From Maritimibacter sp. DP1N21-5 (GTDB taxonomy: Bacteria; Pseudomonadota; Alphaproteobacteria; Rhodobacterales; Rhodobacteraceae): 64,000 nucleotides of DNA. The notes under the pieces are model-generated. The model was not told the DNA's origin, did not search any database, and saw nothing but the letters and a program-made list of their open reading frames with translations. Position numbers and translations under genes: made by a program. The DNA is taken from NCBI RefSeq assembly GCF_019218295.1, contig NZ_JAHUZF010000002.1:1-64000 (forward strand), given 5' to 3'. Position 1 is the stretch's first letter. Every line of letters starts with the position of its first letter. This document shows, in pieces, positions 52,152 to 61,208 of this stretch.

Positions 52152-53345
52152 ATGAACAAGCCGCTCAAGCAACACCTGATCGACCCGGAAATTTGCATCC
52201 GTTGCTACACCTGCGAGATGACCTGCCCGATCGAGGCGATCACCCACAATGACGACAACGTCGTGGTGGACGCGGAAAAGTGCAACTTCTGCATGGACTG
52301 CATCCCGGTCTGCCCGACCGGCTCCATCGACGAATGGCGCGTGGTCGCCGAACCCTATTCGCTCGACGACCAATTCGGCTGGGACGAGCTTCCGGCACAG
52401 GAAGACATCGCGCCCTCGGCCGACGGGGACGGCAGCATGGAGGCTCTCGACGAAGCGATGGCCGCGCTCCTCGCCGAAGCGCATTCCGGTGCGGGCGGCA
52501 AATCGGTCGCGCCCAAGACCGCGTCCAAGGCGACGGTGAACCTCTACAACCTCGGCAAACCGGTGATTGCGACGGTGCAAGGCAACTACCGCCTGACCGC
52601 CGAAGACAGCGATGCCGACGTCCGCCACATCATCCTCGACTTCGGCGCCGCCCCGATGCCCGCGCTCGAGGGTCAATCGGTCGGAATCATTCCACCCGGC
52701 GAGACCGCGGACGGAAAACCTCACCTGCCGCGTCTTTATTCCGTGTCCTCGCCCCGTGACGGCGAACGCCCCGGCTACAACAACATGTCCCTCACCGTGA
52801 AGCGCGAGTTGCACGGGGTCGCGTCGAACTATGTCTGCGATTTGAAGAAAGGCGATCAGGTCAAGGTCACCGGGCCTTTCGGCTCGACCTTCCTTCTTCC
52901 CTCCGATCCGGATGCGGAACTTCTCATGATCTGCACCGGCACGGGTTCGGCCCCCTTCCGCGGCTTCACCATGCGCCGTCAGCGCGAGATGCCGACCAAC
53001 AAGGGCAAGCTGACGCTCGTCTTCGGGGCCCGCAAGCAAGGTGAATTGCCCTATTTCGGCCCGCTCAAGAAGGTGCCGGACGACTATATGCACAAGGTCT
53101 TTGCCTTTTCGCGGCTCGACGATCAGCCCAAGCAATACGTGCAGGACAAGCTGCGGGACGAGAAGGAGCGCGTGGCCCAGCTTCTCAAGTCCGACAAGGC
53201 CTATGTCTACATCTGTGGCAAGAAAGAGATGGAGCAGGGCGTGGAAGAAGCGCTGGCCGACATCGCACGCGGCGAAGGGCTCGAATGGAAACCGATCCGC
53301 GACAAGATGCGTGAAGAGGGGCGTTACCACGTCGAGACCTACTGA
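52152..53345 (+). CDS. boxA: Benzoyl-CoA 2,3-epoxidase reductase subunit BoxA
   Basis: A 397-residue iron-sulfur flavoprotein. Residues 15-25 (CIRCYTCEMTC) and 44-54 (CNFCMDCIPVC) bind two [4Fe-4S] clusters. A linker (about 80-120) leads to an FAD domain (PRLYSVSSPRDGERPGY) and an NADP-binding domain (ICTGTGSAPFRGF; YICGKKEMEQGVEEAL). It passes electrons from NADPH to BoxB. The start at 52152 removes an unrelated upstream extension. It overlaps the thioesterase start. Confidence 0.94.
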   Translation: MNKPLKQHLIDPEICIRCYTCEMTCPIEAITHNDDNVVVDAEKCNFCMDCIPVCPTGSIDEWRVVAEPYSLDDQFGWDELPAQEDIAPSADGDGSMEALDEAMAALLAEAHSGAGGKSVAPKTASKATVNLYNLGKPVIATVQGNYRLTAEDSDADVRHIILDFGAAPMPALEGQSVGIIPPGETADGKPHLPRLYSVSSPRDGERPGYNNMSLTVKRELHGVASNYVCDLKKGDQVKVTGPFGSTFLLPSDPDAELLMICTGTGSAPFRGFTMRRQREMPTNKGKLTLVFGARKQGELPYFGPLKKVPDDYMHKVFAFSRLDDQPKQYVQDKLRDEKERVAQLLKSDKAYVYICGKKEMEQGVEEALADIARGEGLEWKPIRDKMREEGRYHVETY

Positions 53346-53755
53346 TGACTTTCGAGCATGAGATCATGGTGGGCTGGGGCGACTGCGACCCGGCCAAGAT
53401 CGCCTATACCGGCCGCATCCCGAACTGGTGCCTCGATAGCATCAACGCCTTCCTACACGCCCACCTCGGCGGCGGCTGGTTCGTGCAGGAGCTGGACAAC
53501 GACATGGGCATGCCCTTCGTGCATATGTCCATCGACTTCCGCGCGCCGGTCACGCCGCGCCATCCACTCATCTGCCGCGTCTTCCCCACGAAACTCGGCA
53601 CCGCATCGGTCACCTTTCAGGTCGAAGGTTTCCAGAATGGAACCTTGTGCTTTCAGGGTACTTTCGTCGAGGTCGTGACCGTCGCCTCGACGTTCGAAAA
53701 GCAGACGATCCCCGCTCACCTGCGCCGCGCGCTGGAGGCGCATCTGCCGAGCTGA
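53345..53755 (+). CDS. Hot-dog fold acyl-CoA thioesterase
   Basis: A 136-residue 4-hydroxybenzoyl-CoA thioesterase-type protein with the family start VGWGDCDPAKIAYTG, where the Asp in GDCDP is the usual catalytic residue. Coupled to boxA by TGATG. It probably releases CoA from dead-end aromatic or ring-cleaved CoA esters, protecting the CoA pool when the pathway stalls. Confidence 0.85.
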   Translation: MTFEHEIMVGWGDCDPAKIAYTGRIPNWCLDSINAFLHAHLGGGWFVQELDNDMGMPFVHMSIDFRAPVTPRHPLICRVFPTKLGTASVTFQVEGFQNGTLCFQGTFVEVVTVASTFEKQTIPAHLRRALEAHLPS

Positions 53756-53761
53756 GGATTT

Positions 53762-53836
53762 TGTGCACTATATCCCGATTAATGCGCGAAACCCTTTGCC
53801 CCTATCCCTCACACCGCCTAGATTCAGTGCACTATA
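53762..53836. promoter_or_regulatory. BoxR-like operators upstream of boxR
   Basis: TGTGCACTATAT (53762-53773) and TGCACTATA (53828-53836) share the half-site found upstream of the other box operons. They lie 22-96 bp before the boxR start, as expected for autoregulation. Confidence 0.65.
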
Positions 53837-53857
53837 AGGAACATTTAGCCGGACCCG

Positions 53858-54775
53858 ATGAGCGAGATCACCAACTTCCGGGGCGAAGCGCAGGCCCAGA
53901 CCGAGGTCCGGAACGAGGCTGACCGCCTGACCGACGACCTCATCGCCCGCGTGGGGGAACGCGTCCGCCGGGCGCGGGACCGCAAGGGTATCCCGCGCCG
54001 GGTCCTGTCGGAACGATCCGGCGTCTCACCTCGCTACTTGGCCCAGCTCGAAGCGGGCGAGGGCAACATCTCCATCGCACTCTTGCAGAAGGTCGCCTAT
54101 GCCCTCGATCACAAGATCGAATGGCTCGTGGGCGAGGACGATCCCTGGACCTCCGATGCGCTCAGGATCGCCGATCTCTACCGCACCGCCAACGCCGACA
54201 TTCAGGCCACGGTCCGCGCAACGCTCTCGCCTGAACCCGCGACCGAGAAACGCGCCCATCGAGTCTGTCTCATCGGGCTGCGCGGCGCCGGGAAATCGAC
54301 GCTCGGACGCCGGGCCGGACAGGCGCTCGGCATCCCCTTCGTCGAACTCAATCGCGAAATCGAGGAACAGGCCGGCATGCCGGTGGACGAGGTCATGGCC
54401 TTCTACGGTCAGGAAGGATACCGCCGGCTCGAGGCGCAAGCCCTGTCGCGGGTCATCGCGACCCATGACACGATGATCCTCGCCGTCGCGGGCGGCATCG
54501 TGGCCGAGCCCGAGACCTACAACCGCCTGCTCACCCATTTCCACACCATCTGGGTCAAGGCGACCCCCGCCGAACACATGGCGCGCGTGCGCGAACAGGG
54601 CGACGAACGCCCCATGGCCGGCAACCCGGAGGCCATGGATCAGCTCAAATCCATCCTCACCTCGCGCGAAGCGCTCTACGAGAAGGCCGAGGAAAGCCTC
54701 GACACCTCCGGCAAAACCGAGGAAGAGAGCCTGGCCGAGTTGACCGCTCTCCTGCACGCTCGGGACCTGGTCTGA
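53858..54775 (+). CDS. boxR: BoxR benzoyl-CoA-responsive regulator
   Basis: A 305-residue protein with an XRE-type helix-turn-helix (about residues 30-85: GIPRRVLSERSGVSPRYLAQLEAGEGNIS) joined to a shikimate-kinase-like domain with Walker A GLRGAGKSTLG near residue 140. This fusion is specific to the BzdR/BoxR family, in which benzoyl-CoA is the inducer. It should repress the box and benzoate-CoA ligase operons and, from operator matches, the TRAP operon. Confidence 0.93.
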   Translation: MSEITNFRGEAQAQTEVRNEADRLTDDLIARVGERVRRARDRKGIPRRVLSERSGVSPRYLAQLEAGEGNISIALLQKVAYALDHKIEWLVGEDDPWTSDALRIADLYRTANADIQATVRATLSPEPATEKRAHRVCLIGLRGAGKSTLGRRAGQALGIPFVELNREIEEQAGMPVDEVMAFYGQEGYRRLEAQALSRVIATHDTMILAVAGGIVAEPETYNRLLTHFHTIWVKATPAEHMARVREQGDERPMAGNPEAMDQLKSILTSREALYEKAEESLDTSGKTEEESLAELTALLHARDLV

Positions 54776-54836
54776 CGGCCGCGTCCAGACAAAGCCCTTC
54801 GTTCCTTCACTGCTTCATAAATACCTTGGTGGGGGT

Positions 54837-54861
54837 CTGGGGGAGGTGAAACCTCCCCCAG
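54837..54861. terminator. Strong hairpin between convergent boxR and MarR genes
   Basis: CTGGGGGAGGT (54837-54847) pairs perfectly with ACCTCCCCCAG (54851-54861) around a GAA loop. No U tract follows, but the position between converging genes suggests a transcription end. Confidence 0.55.
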
Positions 54862-54929
54862 CCGGTCGGATTTCGCGCAAGCGAAAGTCGATCCAACAAA
54901 CGCTGTCCCGTGTTTCCCGCAAACAAGTC

Positions 54930-55361
54930 CTATGGCGTATTCCCGCCTTCTACCGCCTTCTGCGCCAGCGCCAGAAACGCCCCGCGCTCTTCCTCCGAAA
55001 GCCCGCCGAGGATCTCGTCCTGCAAGTCCCGCACGATGGGAAGAATTTCCTCGAAGACCTGCGCCCCCTCTGTCGTCAGCCGCACCTCCCGCGCGCGCCG
55101 GTCGCGTTTCGACACGATCCGCTCGACATAACCCTTGCCCACCAGCCGGTCGATGACGCCGCCGATCGTCGCCCGGTCATAGGCGATCCGGGCCGCCACC
55201 CCGGCCTGGTCGATCCCCGGATGGCTCGCGAGGGCATCCATCGCCGCGAACTGGACCGAGGTCAGATCGACCCCCGCCTCCTGCATGCGGCGCGCGAAAA
55301 CCGCCCCGGAAATCTGGTTGAGTCGCCGGACAAGATGCCCGGCCATGCCGTAAGCTTCCAT
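54930..55361 (-). CDS. MarR family regulator (MobR-like by context)
   Basis: A 143-residue MarR protein (QFAAMDALASHPGIDQAGVAARIAYDRATIGG helix-turn-helix region; wing SKRDRRAREVRLT). It diverges from the 3-hydroxybenzoate monooxygenase gene, with a palindromic operator between. The known MobR of Comamonas is a MarR repressor that responds to 3-hydroxybenzoate, and the same role is inferred here. Confidence 0.86.
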   Translation of the reverse strand: MEAYGMAGHLVRRLNQISGAVFARRMQEAGVDLTSVQFAAMDALASHPGIDQAGVAARIAYDRATIGGVIDRLVGKGYVERIVSKRDRRAREVRLTTEGAQVFEEILPIVRDLQDEILGGLSEEERGAFLALAQKAVEGGNTP

Positions 55362-55413
55362 CGCAGACCTGCTATTCCATCATTCGATCAATAGCTTGCA
55401 GGATCTGATTTGC

Positions 55414-55449
55414 ATACATATTTTTTCCTTGACGGAAAATAGTATGTAT
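55414..55449. promoter_or_regulatory. Palindromic operator and promoter of the monooxygenase gene
   Basis: ATACATA (55414-55420) mirrors TATGTAT (55443-55449), and TTTTCC mirrors GGAAAA inside it. A TTGACG -35-like box (55429-55434) lies at the centre, with a possible TATCAA -10 box at 55453-55458. A MarR dimer bound here would block the promoter. Confidence 0.6.
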
Positions 55450-55486
55450 AGATATCAATACCCCTGAACCCAGAGGGAGGATCTCC

Positions 55487-57382
55487 ATGCAGTATTATGT
55501 CGACGGTTTCCGGGGCGGCGATCCTGACGTGCATCCCACAGCCGCGGGGCATCGCAAACCGGGCGATCCGCTTCCCGAAAAGGTCGATGTCCTGATCGCG
55601 GGCTGTGGCCCGGCGGGTCTCTGCATGGCCGCGCAGATGGCGCAGTTCCCTGAATTCACCACCATGATCGTCGAACCCAAGCCCGGCCCGATGGAAAAAG
55701 GGCAGGCGGACGGCGTGAACGTGCGGTCGATGGAGATGTTTCAGGCTTTCGGGTTCGGCGAAAAGGTCAAACGCGAGAGCTATTGGGTGAACCAGACCAA
55801 CTTTTGGATGCCCGATCCTGCGAATCCCGATGCGATCCGCCGGGTGGGCCGGGTACAGGACGTGGCCGACGACCTGTCGGAAATGCCCCACACGCTCATC
55901 AACCAGGCGCGTATCCACGAGCTGTTCCTCGACGTGGCCCGCAAGTCGCCGACCCGGCTCGAACCGGATTACGGCCTCAAGGTCGCTGATCTCACCATCG
56001 ACACGACGACCGACGATCACCCGGTGATCGTCTCCCTCGAATACACCGAGGGCCCGAAAGCAGGTCAAACCACGACGGTCCGCGCGAATTACGTGATCGG
56101 CGCCGACGGTGCGCGCTCCAACGTGCGCACGGCAATTGGCGGCAAGCTCGTGGGGGACGCGGCGCATCAGGCCTGGGGCGTGATGGATATCCTCGCCAAC
56201 ACCGATTTCCCGGATGTGCGCTACAAGAACCTCATCACATCGCGCAAGGAAGGCAATATCCTGATCCTCCCACGCGAGGGCGGCTATCTGTTTCGCATGT
56301 ATGTGGAGCTCGACAAGCTCAACCCCGACGAACGGGTGTCGGCGCGCAATCTGAACGAAACCCACATGATCGCGGCGGCGAACCGGATCATGGCGCCCTA
56401 TACACTCGACGTGAAAGAGGTCGTCTGGTGGTCCGTCTATGAAATCGGCCACCGCATCACGGACCGTTTCGACGACGTGCCCGACGGCGAAACGGCGACG
56501 CGGACGCCGCGCGTGTTCACGGCCGGCGATGCCTGTCACACCCACAGCCCCAAGGCGGGGCAGGGAATGAACGTCTCGATGGGGGACACCTTCAACTTGG
56601 GCTGGAAACTGGGTCTCGTCCTGCGCGGTCGTGCGCCAAAGGCGCTCCTGCATTCCTATACGACCGAACGCCGGGAAGAGGCGCGGCGTCTCGTGGAAAC
56701 CGACCACAAATGGGCGCGGATCATGTCGGCCCCCCTGGGCGAGAGCGAACTGGACGGCACCGACGAGCCGCGTTTCATTCAGCACTTCAAGCTGAACGGC
56801 GAGTTCACCGCCGGACTGGCCGTGCGCTACGATGAAAGCGCTCTCACCGCCGCGCCCACTCACCAGGCGCTGGCCACTGGAGAGCCCATCGGCAAACGCT
56901 TCCACTCCGCCCCCGTTGTGCGCGCAGCGGATGCGATGGCGCAGCAGCTTGGCCATGTTCACGACGCCGATGGCCGGTTCCGCGTCTATATCTTCGCCGG
57001 TGCCGACGAGACGTCTGCCTATGACCTCGTCACCTGGCTCGCGACTGATCCGGCCTCGCCGATCTTGAAGCACCGCCAGCCGGGCGATGACATCGACGCC
57101 ACCATCGACGTGCGCACGATCGTTCAGGAGCGGTTCGACACCATCGACCTGACCGCCGCTCCTTCGGCGACCAAGCCCACCAAGGGCAAGCTCGGCCTTC
57201 AGGATCACGAGAAACTCTTCTGCATCGACCCGCGTGAAGGGCGCAACATCTATGACCTGCGAGGCATCGACAAGGAGAAGGGCGCGGTCATCATCGTGCG
57301 CCCCGACCAGTATGTCGGACAGATCCTGCCCATCGGCGACACGGCCGGACTGTCGGCCTATTTCGCGGGCATTCTCCTCTGA
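55487..57382 (+). CDS. 3-Hydroxybenzoate 4-monooxygenase-like flavoprotein
   Basis: A 631-residue class A flavin monooxygenase. It has the N-terminal FAD motif VLIAGCGPAGLCMAAQMA, the DG motif VIGADGARSNVRTAIGG, the GD motif FTAGDACHTHSPKAGQGMN, and a C-terminal thioredoxin-like domain of the phenol hydroxylase type (residues about 450-631). The length and context match 3-hydroxybenzoate 4-monooxygenase (MobA), which forms protocatechuate with NADPH. A phenol 2-monooxygenase is the main alternative. A GGGAGG site supports the start. Confidence 0.85.
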   Translation: MQYYVDGFRGGDPDVHPTAAGHRKPGDPLPEKVDVLIAGCGPAGLCMAAQMAQFPEFTTMIVEPKPGPMEKGQADGVNVRSMEMFQAFGFGEKVKRESYWVNQTNFWMPDPANPDAIRRVGRVQDVADDLSEMPHTLINQARIHELFLDVARKSPTRLEPDYGLKVADLTIDTTTDDHPVIVSLEYTEGPKAGQTTTVRANYVIGADGARSNVRTAIGGKLVGDAAHQAWGVMDILANTDFPDVRYKNLITSRKEGNILILPREGGYLFRMYVELDKLNPDERVSARNLNETHMIAAANRIMAPYTLDVKEVVWWSVYEIGHRITDRFDDVPDGETATRTPRVFTAGDACHTHSPKAGQGMNVSMGDTFNLGWKLGLVLRGRAPKALLHSYTTERREEARRLVETDHKWARIMSAPLGESELDGTDEPRFIQHFKLNGEFTAGLAVRYDESALTAAPTHQALATGEPIGKRFHSAPVVRAADAMAQQLGHVHDADGRFRVYIFAGADETSAYDLVTWLATDPASPILKHRQPGDDIDATIDVRTIVQERFDTIDLTAAPSATKPTKGKLGLQDHEKLFCIDPREGRNIYDLRGIDKEKGAVIIVRPDQYVGQILPIGDTAGLSAYFAGILL

Positions 57383-57409
57383 CGGCGGCGGGAAGGGCCC
57401 GCGCCCGTC

Positions 57410-58333
57410 CTAGCCGATCAGCACGTTCAGGTGGCGGACAACGGAGCGGGCCAGCACCGCTGGCTCGTATCCGCCCTCGAGCATCGACACGATCCGTCCC
57501 TGCGAATGGCGGTTGGCCACGTCAAGGAGCGCCTTCGTCACCCATTCGTAATCGTCGTCGGTCAGCGAGACGCTCGACATATCGTCGGCCACATGGGCGT
57601 CGAAGCCCGCCGAGATGATCACCAGCTCCGGCGCGAAAGCGTCGAGCGCGGGAAGCCAGTGCTCCGACACCGCCGCGCGGAACTCTTTCGACCCCGCCGT
57701 TGCCGACAAGGGAATGTCCACGAGGTTGGCGGTTTCCTTTTCGTGCCCCGTGAAGGGATAGAATGGGTGCTGGAAGCTCGAACAGAAGAGCACCCGGGGC
57801 TCGTTCCGGAAGATGTCTTCGGTTCCGTTGCCGTGGTGCACGTCGAAATCCACGATGGCGACCCGCGTGAGCCCGTGCGCCGCCAGTGCATGTCCGGCAG
57901 CCACGGCCACGTTGTTGAACAGGCAAAACCCCATCGCTACGGCCCTTTCGGCATGATGGCCCGGCGGGCGCACGGCGCAGAAGACCGGCCCCGCCTCGCC
58001 ACGCATCACCAGATCCACTGCCATCACCCCCGCGCCTGCGGCCCGTTCGGCGGCGCGCAGCGTGCCCGGCGACATCACCGTGTCGCCGTCGACCTCGACC
58101 GAGCGCATCCCTTCGCCCGGTGCAATGGCATAGACGCGGTCGAGATAGGCCGGATCATGCACCCGTTCGAGCTGTTCGCGCGTGACGCGCGGCGCGTCGT
58201 AGTGCCGGAGCACGTAATCGAGCCCCGAGGAAATGAGCTGGTTTGAAATGGCGGTCAACCGCGCCGCCTGTTCGGGATGATGCGGCCCGGCATCGTGATC
58301 CATGCACTCGTGGTGCGAAATGTAACCCAGCAT
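57410..58333 (-). CDS. Histone deacetylase family protein (AcuC-like)
   Basis: A 307-residue class II-like deacetylase. Zinc ligands lie in AIVDFDVHHGNGTEDIF (Asp and His) and SAGFDAHVADD (Asp), and the tandem histidines occur in RPPGHHAERAVAMGFCLFNN. It removes acyl groups from lysines or acetyl-polyamines. A GAGGGAGGG ribosome site supports the start at 58333, 22 codons inside the longer frame. It lies 81 bp downstream of the Pat-type acetyltransferase on the same strand, so the two may be an acetylation/deacetylation pair. Confidence 0.88.
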   Translation of the reverse strand: MLGYISHHECMDHDAGPHHPEQAARLTAISNQLISSGLDYVLRHYDAPRVTREQLERVHDPAYLDRVYAIAPGEGMRSVEVDGDTVMSPGTLRAAERAAGAGVMAVDLVMRGEAGPVFCAVRPPGHHAERAVAMGFCLFNNVAVAAGHALAAHGLTRVAIVDFDVHHGNGTEDIFRNEPRVLFCSSFQHPFYPFTGHEKETANLVDIPLSATAGSKEFRAAVSEHWLPALDAFAPELVIISAGFDAHVADDMSSVSLTDDDYEWVTKALLDVANRHSQGRIVSMLEGGYEPAVLARSVVRHLNVLIG

Positions 58334-58414
58334 GTGCCCTCCCTCGGCGGTGTTTCCACCATGGCGCCGCGCGGCCCCCTGCGCCTTGCGCCATATCAAG
58401 CGCGGCGGCCCGGA

Positions 58415-61102
58415 TCACAGCCGCCGTTCCACGATCACGATGTCCCGGTCCTCCGGATCGCCGCGCACCGAAAAGCCGAGGTCGCGCATCAATTCCAGCA
58501 TCGGTGCATTGTTGCGCAGCACCGTGCCCTCGATCACAGACAGATCATGGTCCCGCGCCGCCCGGAACAGCGCCTTCATGAGCCGCGTGCCGATGCCCTG
58601 TTTCTTGACCTGATCGCCCACCACGATGGCGAACTCAGCGCTCCGGTTGTCCGGATTGATGACATAGCGCGCCACGCCGCATTGCACCTCGCGACCGTCG
58701 ATCTCGGCCATGGCGACCAGGGCCATTTCGCGGCGGTAGTCGATCTGGGTGAACTGCACGAGCATTTCGGGCGACAGCTCGTTCAGCACGCCCATGAAGC
58801 GGAACATCCGGCTTTCCTTGGACAGGGCCTTCACGAAGTCCTGCTCACTCTTGGCATCCTCGGGCCGGATCGGCCTGATGACCAATGGCGTGCCGTCGGA
58901 GAGGTGATCGACCTCGACCAGATGACGCGGATAGGGATGGATCGCCATGTGGTCGTATTGCCCGTCCATCGCCGGCGGTCGAGCCACGCGCACCCGCGCG
59001 TCCACCGCCATGACCCCGTTCGGCCCCGCCAGCAAAGGGTTGATGTCCAGCTCCACGATCTCGGGTAGCTCGCTCACCATCGCCGAGACCCGGCGCAGCA
59101 CGTTGACGACCCCGCGGCGGTCGGCGGCGGGCATGTCGCGAAACGCCTCCAGCAGTCGCGCCACCCGCGTCTTGTCGATCAGCCGTTCGGCCAGCACGGC
59201 ATTGAGCGGGGGGAGCGCGACGGCGCTGTCGTTCAGCACCTCGACCGCCGTGCCCCCCGCACCGAACAGGATCGTCGGCCCGAACACCGGATCGCGGCTC
59301 GCGCCGATGACCAGCTCGCGCGCCGCCTCGATGGTGGAAACGGCTTCGACCGTCACGCCCTTGATCCGCGCGTCCGGGCGCATCCGGCGCAGGCGTTCGG
59401 TGATGTCGCGGAAGGCGCGTTTCACCTCGGTCGGATCGCCGATGCCCACGCGCACACCGCCGACGTCCGATTTGTGCGTGACGTCGGGCGACAGGATCTT
59501 CATCGCCACCGGATAGCCCACGGTCTGGGCCGCGACGATCGCCTCGGCCGGCGTTTCGCACTCCACGGTCAGGTTGATCGGTATCCTGAACGCCTTCAGC
59601 AGCGCCTTGGATTCGATGTCCGTCAGCATCTCGCGGTCTTCCGCGAGCGCCGCCTCGATGATCATCCGCGCCCCTTCGAGGTCGGGCGCGTTCTCGGGCG
59701 ACATGGGACGAAGATTCTCCAGCGCCAGTTTTCTGTTACGGTGGTGCCGCGCAAGGTAGGAAAACGCCTCGACAGCTCGCTCGGGCGAAATGAAGTCGGC
59801 GACGCCGTTCGACGACAGGACCCGGCGCCCTTCGGCCACCACGGCCTCGCCCATCCAGCAGGCGAGGACCGGCTTCGTGCGCCGCTTCGGGAGGGCATCT
59901 ACCACGGCCTGCGCCACCGCCGTCGGGTCGGTCATCGCCTGCGGCGTGAGCATGACCAGAAGCCCGTCGGTGTCGGGATCGGCATAGGTGGCCTTGACCG
60001 CGGCCGCAAAGGCCTCGGGTCCGGCATCGCCCAGGATATCGACCGGGTTCCCCTGTGCCGCATAGGCGGGCAGGGCCCCAGCCATGGCGGCCCGGGTCTC
60101 GGGCGCGATCCGGGCGAGGTCGACCGACAAATCCGCCGCCCGGTCGGCCGCCAGAACCCCGGCGCCGCCCCCGTTCGCGATGATCGCCAGCCGGTTCCCA
60201 GTGGCCTTTTTGGTCGACGACAGGATCTCGGCGGCGGCGAAGAGCTGGCCGAAGGTCATCGCGCGCACTGCGCCCGTGCGCTCCATCACCGCGTCGAACA
60301 CCGCGTCCGATCCGATCAGCGCGCCGGTATGGGTATGGGATGCCTCGGCAGAGCCCGCATGGCGGCCCGATTTCAGAACGATCACCGGCTTCAGGCGCGC
60401 GGCGTAGCGCAGCGCCGAGATGAAGCCGGGCGCGTTACGCACACCCTCGACGTAGAGAAGGATCGCGTCCGTGTGCGGATCCGAGGCGAGGTATTGCAGC
60501 ATCTCGCCAAAGTCGATGTCGGTCGAATTTCCAAGACTGGCAAGCGCCGAAAAGCCAAGGTGGTGCGGCCCCGCCCAGTCCGAGATCGCGGAACACAGCG
60601 CGCCCGACTGGGAGATGAGCGCAAGCCGGCCTTTCGGGGTGGCGACGCGCAGGAAGCTCGCGTTCATCTTGGCCCAGGGCCGCACAAGACCCACGCAGTT
60701 GGGCCCCATGAACCGAACGCCCGCCCGCTTCGCGGTTTCACGCAGGTCGTCCTCGTAGCGTTTCCCGGCGTCGGCACTTTCGCCCTCGCCGAACCCGGGA
60801 GAGAGCACGATGGCATTGCGGATGCCTGCCTCGCCGCAGTCGCGGATGATGCCCGGAACCTGGGCCGCGGGCGTGGCGATGACGGCCAGATCGACCTCGG
60901 TGTCGATCTCCGACAGTGTTCGATGGCAGGGCAGTCCGGCGAGCGTTTCGCTTGTCGGATGGACCGGAAAGATACCGCCCTCGTAGCCGCCGCTCACGAG
61001 GTTTCGCAGGACCAGCGCACCTACGCTGCCATCGTTATTTGACGCGCCGAAAACGGCGATCGTGTCGGGGTCCATGAGACCCTTGAGGGGGCTTTCGTCC
61101 AT
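58415..61102 (-). CDS. Pat-type protein acetyltransferase (NDP-acyl-CoA synthetase + GNAT)
   Basis: An 895-residue protein. Residues 10-140 are a CoA-binding domain (TIAVFGASNNDGSVGALVL). Residues 150-465 are a succinyl-CoA-synthetase-like region with a His in SHTHTGALIGSDA. Residues 485-710 are an ATP-grasp domain (YPVAMKILSPDVTHKSDVGGV). Residues 730-895 form a GNAT acetyltransferase (VVGDQVKKQGIGTRLMKALF). In Pat/YfiQ the synthetase part is catalytically inactive and regulates the GNAT part, which acetylates acyl-CoA synthetases. A GGGGAG site supports the start. Confidence 0.89.
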   Translation of the reverse strand: MDESPLKGLMDPDTIAVFGASNNDGSVGALVLRNLVSGGYEGGIFPVHPTSETLAGLPCHRTLSEIDTEVDLAVIATPAAQVPGIIRDCGEAGIRNAIVLSPGFGEGESADAGKRYEDDLRETAKRAGVRFMGPNCVGLVRPWAKMNASFLRVATPKGRLALISQSGALCSAISDWAGPHHLGFSALASLGNSTDIDFGEMLQYLASDPHTDAILLYVEGVRNAPGFISALRYAARLKPVIVLKSGRHAGSAEASHTHTGALIGSDAVFDAVMERTGAVRAMTFGQLFAAAEILSSTKKATGNRLAIIANGGGAGVLAADRAADLSVDLARIAPETRAAMAGALPAYAAQGNPVDILGDAGPEAFAAAVKATYADPDTDGLLVMLTPQAMTDPTAVAQAVVDALPKRRTKPVLACWMGEAVVAEGRRVLSSNGVADFISPERAVEAFSYLARHHRNRKLALENLRPMSPENAPDLEGARMIIEAALAEDREMLTDIESKALLKAFRIPINLTVECETPAEAIVAAQTVGYPVAMKILSPDVTHKSDVGGVRVGIGDPTEVKRAFRDITERLRRMRPDARIKGVTVEAVSTIEAARELVIGASRDPVFGPTILFGAGGTAVEVLNDSAVALPPLNAVLAERLIDKTRVARLLEAFRDMPAADRRGVVNVLRRVSAMVSELPEIVELDINPLLAGPNGVMAVDARVRVARPPAMDGQYDHMAIHPYPRHLVEVDHLSDGTPLVIRPIRPEDAKSEQDFVKALSKESRMFRFMGVLNELSPEMLVQFTQIDYRREMALVAMAEIDGREVQCGVARYVINPDNRSAEFAIVVGDQVKKQGIGTRLMKALFRAARDHDLSVIEGTVLRNNAPMLELMRDLGFSVRGDPEDRDIVIVERRL

Positions 61103-61208
61103 TCTGTCTCCCCGGCCCGCGGACCTTGGTCGTTCATCCCCCCAAGGGCGCTTATGACGCCGTTTCCGTTCCTTTCACTTGACCCTTGTCAAAACCCGCG
61201 CAGGGCGG

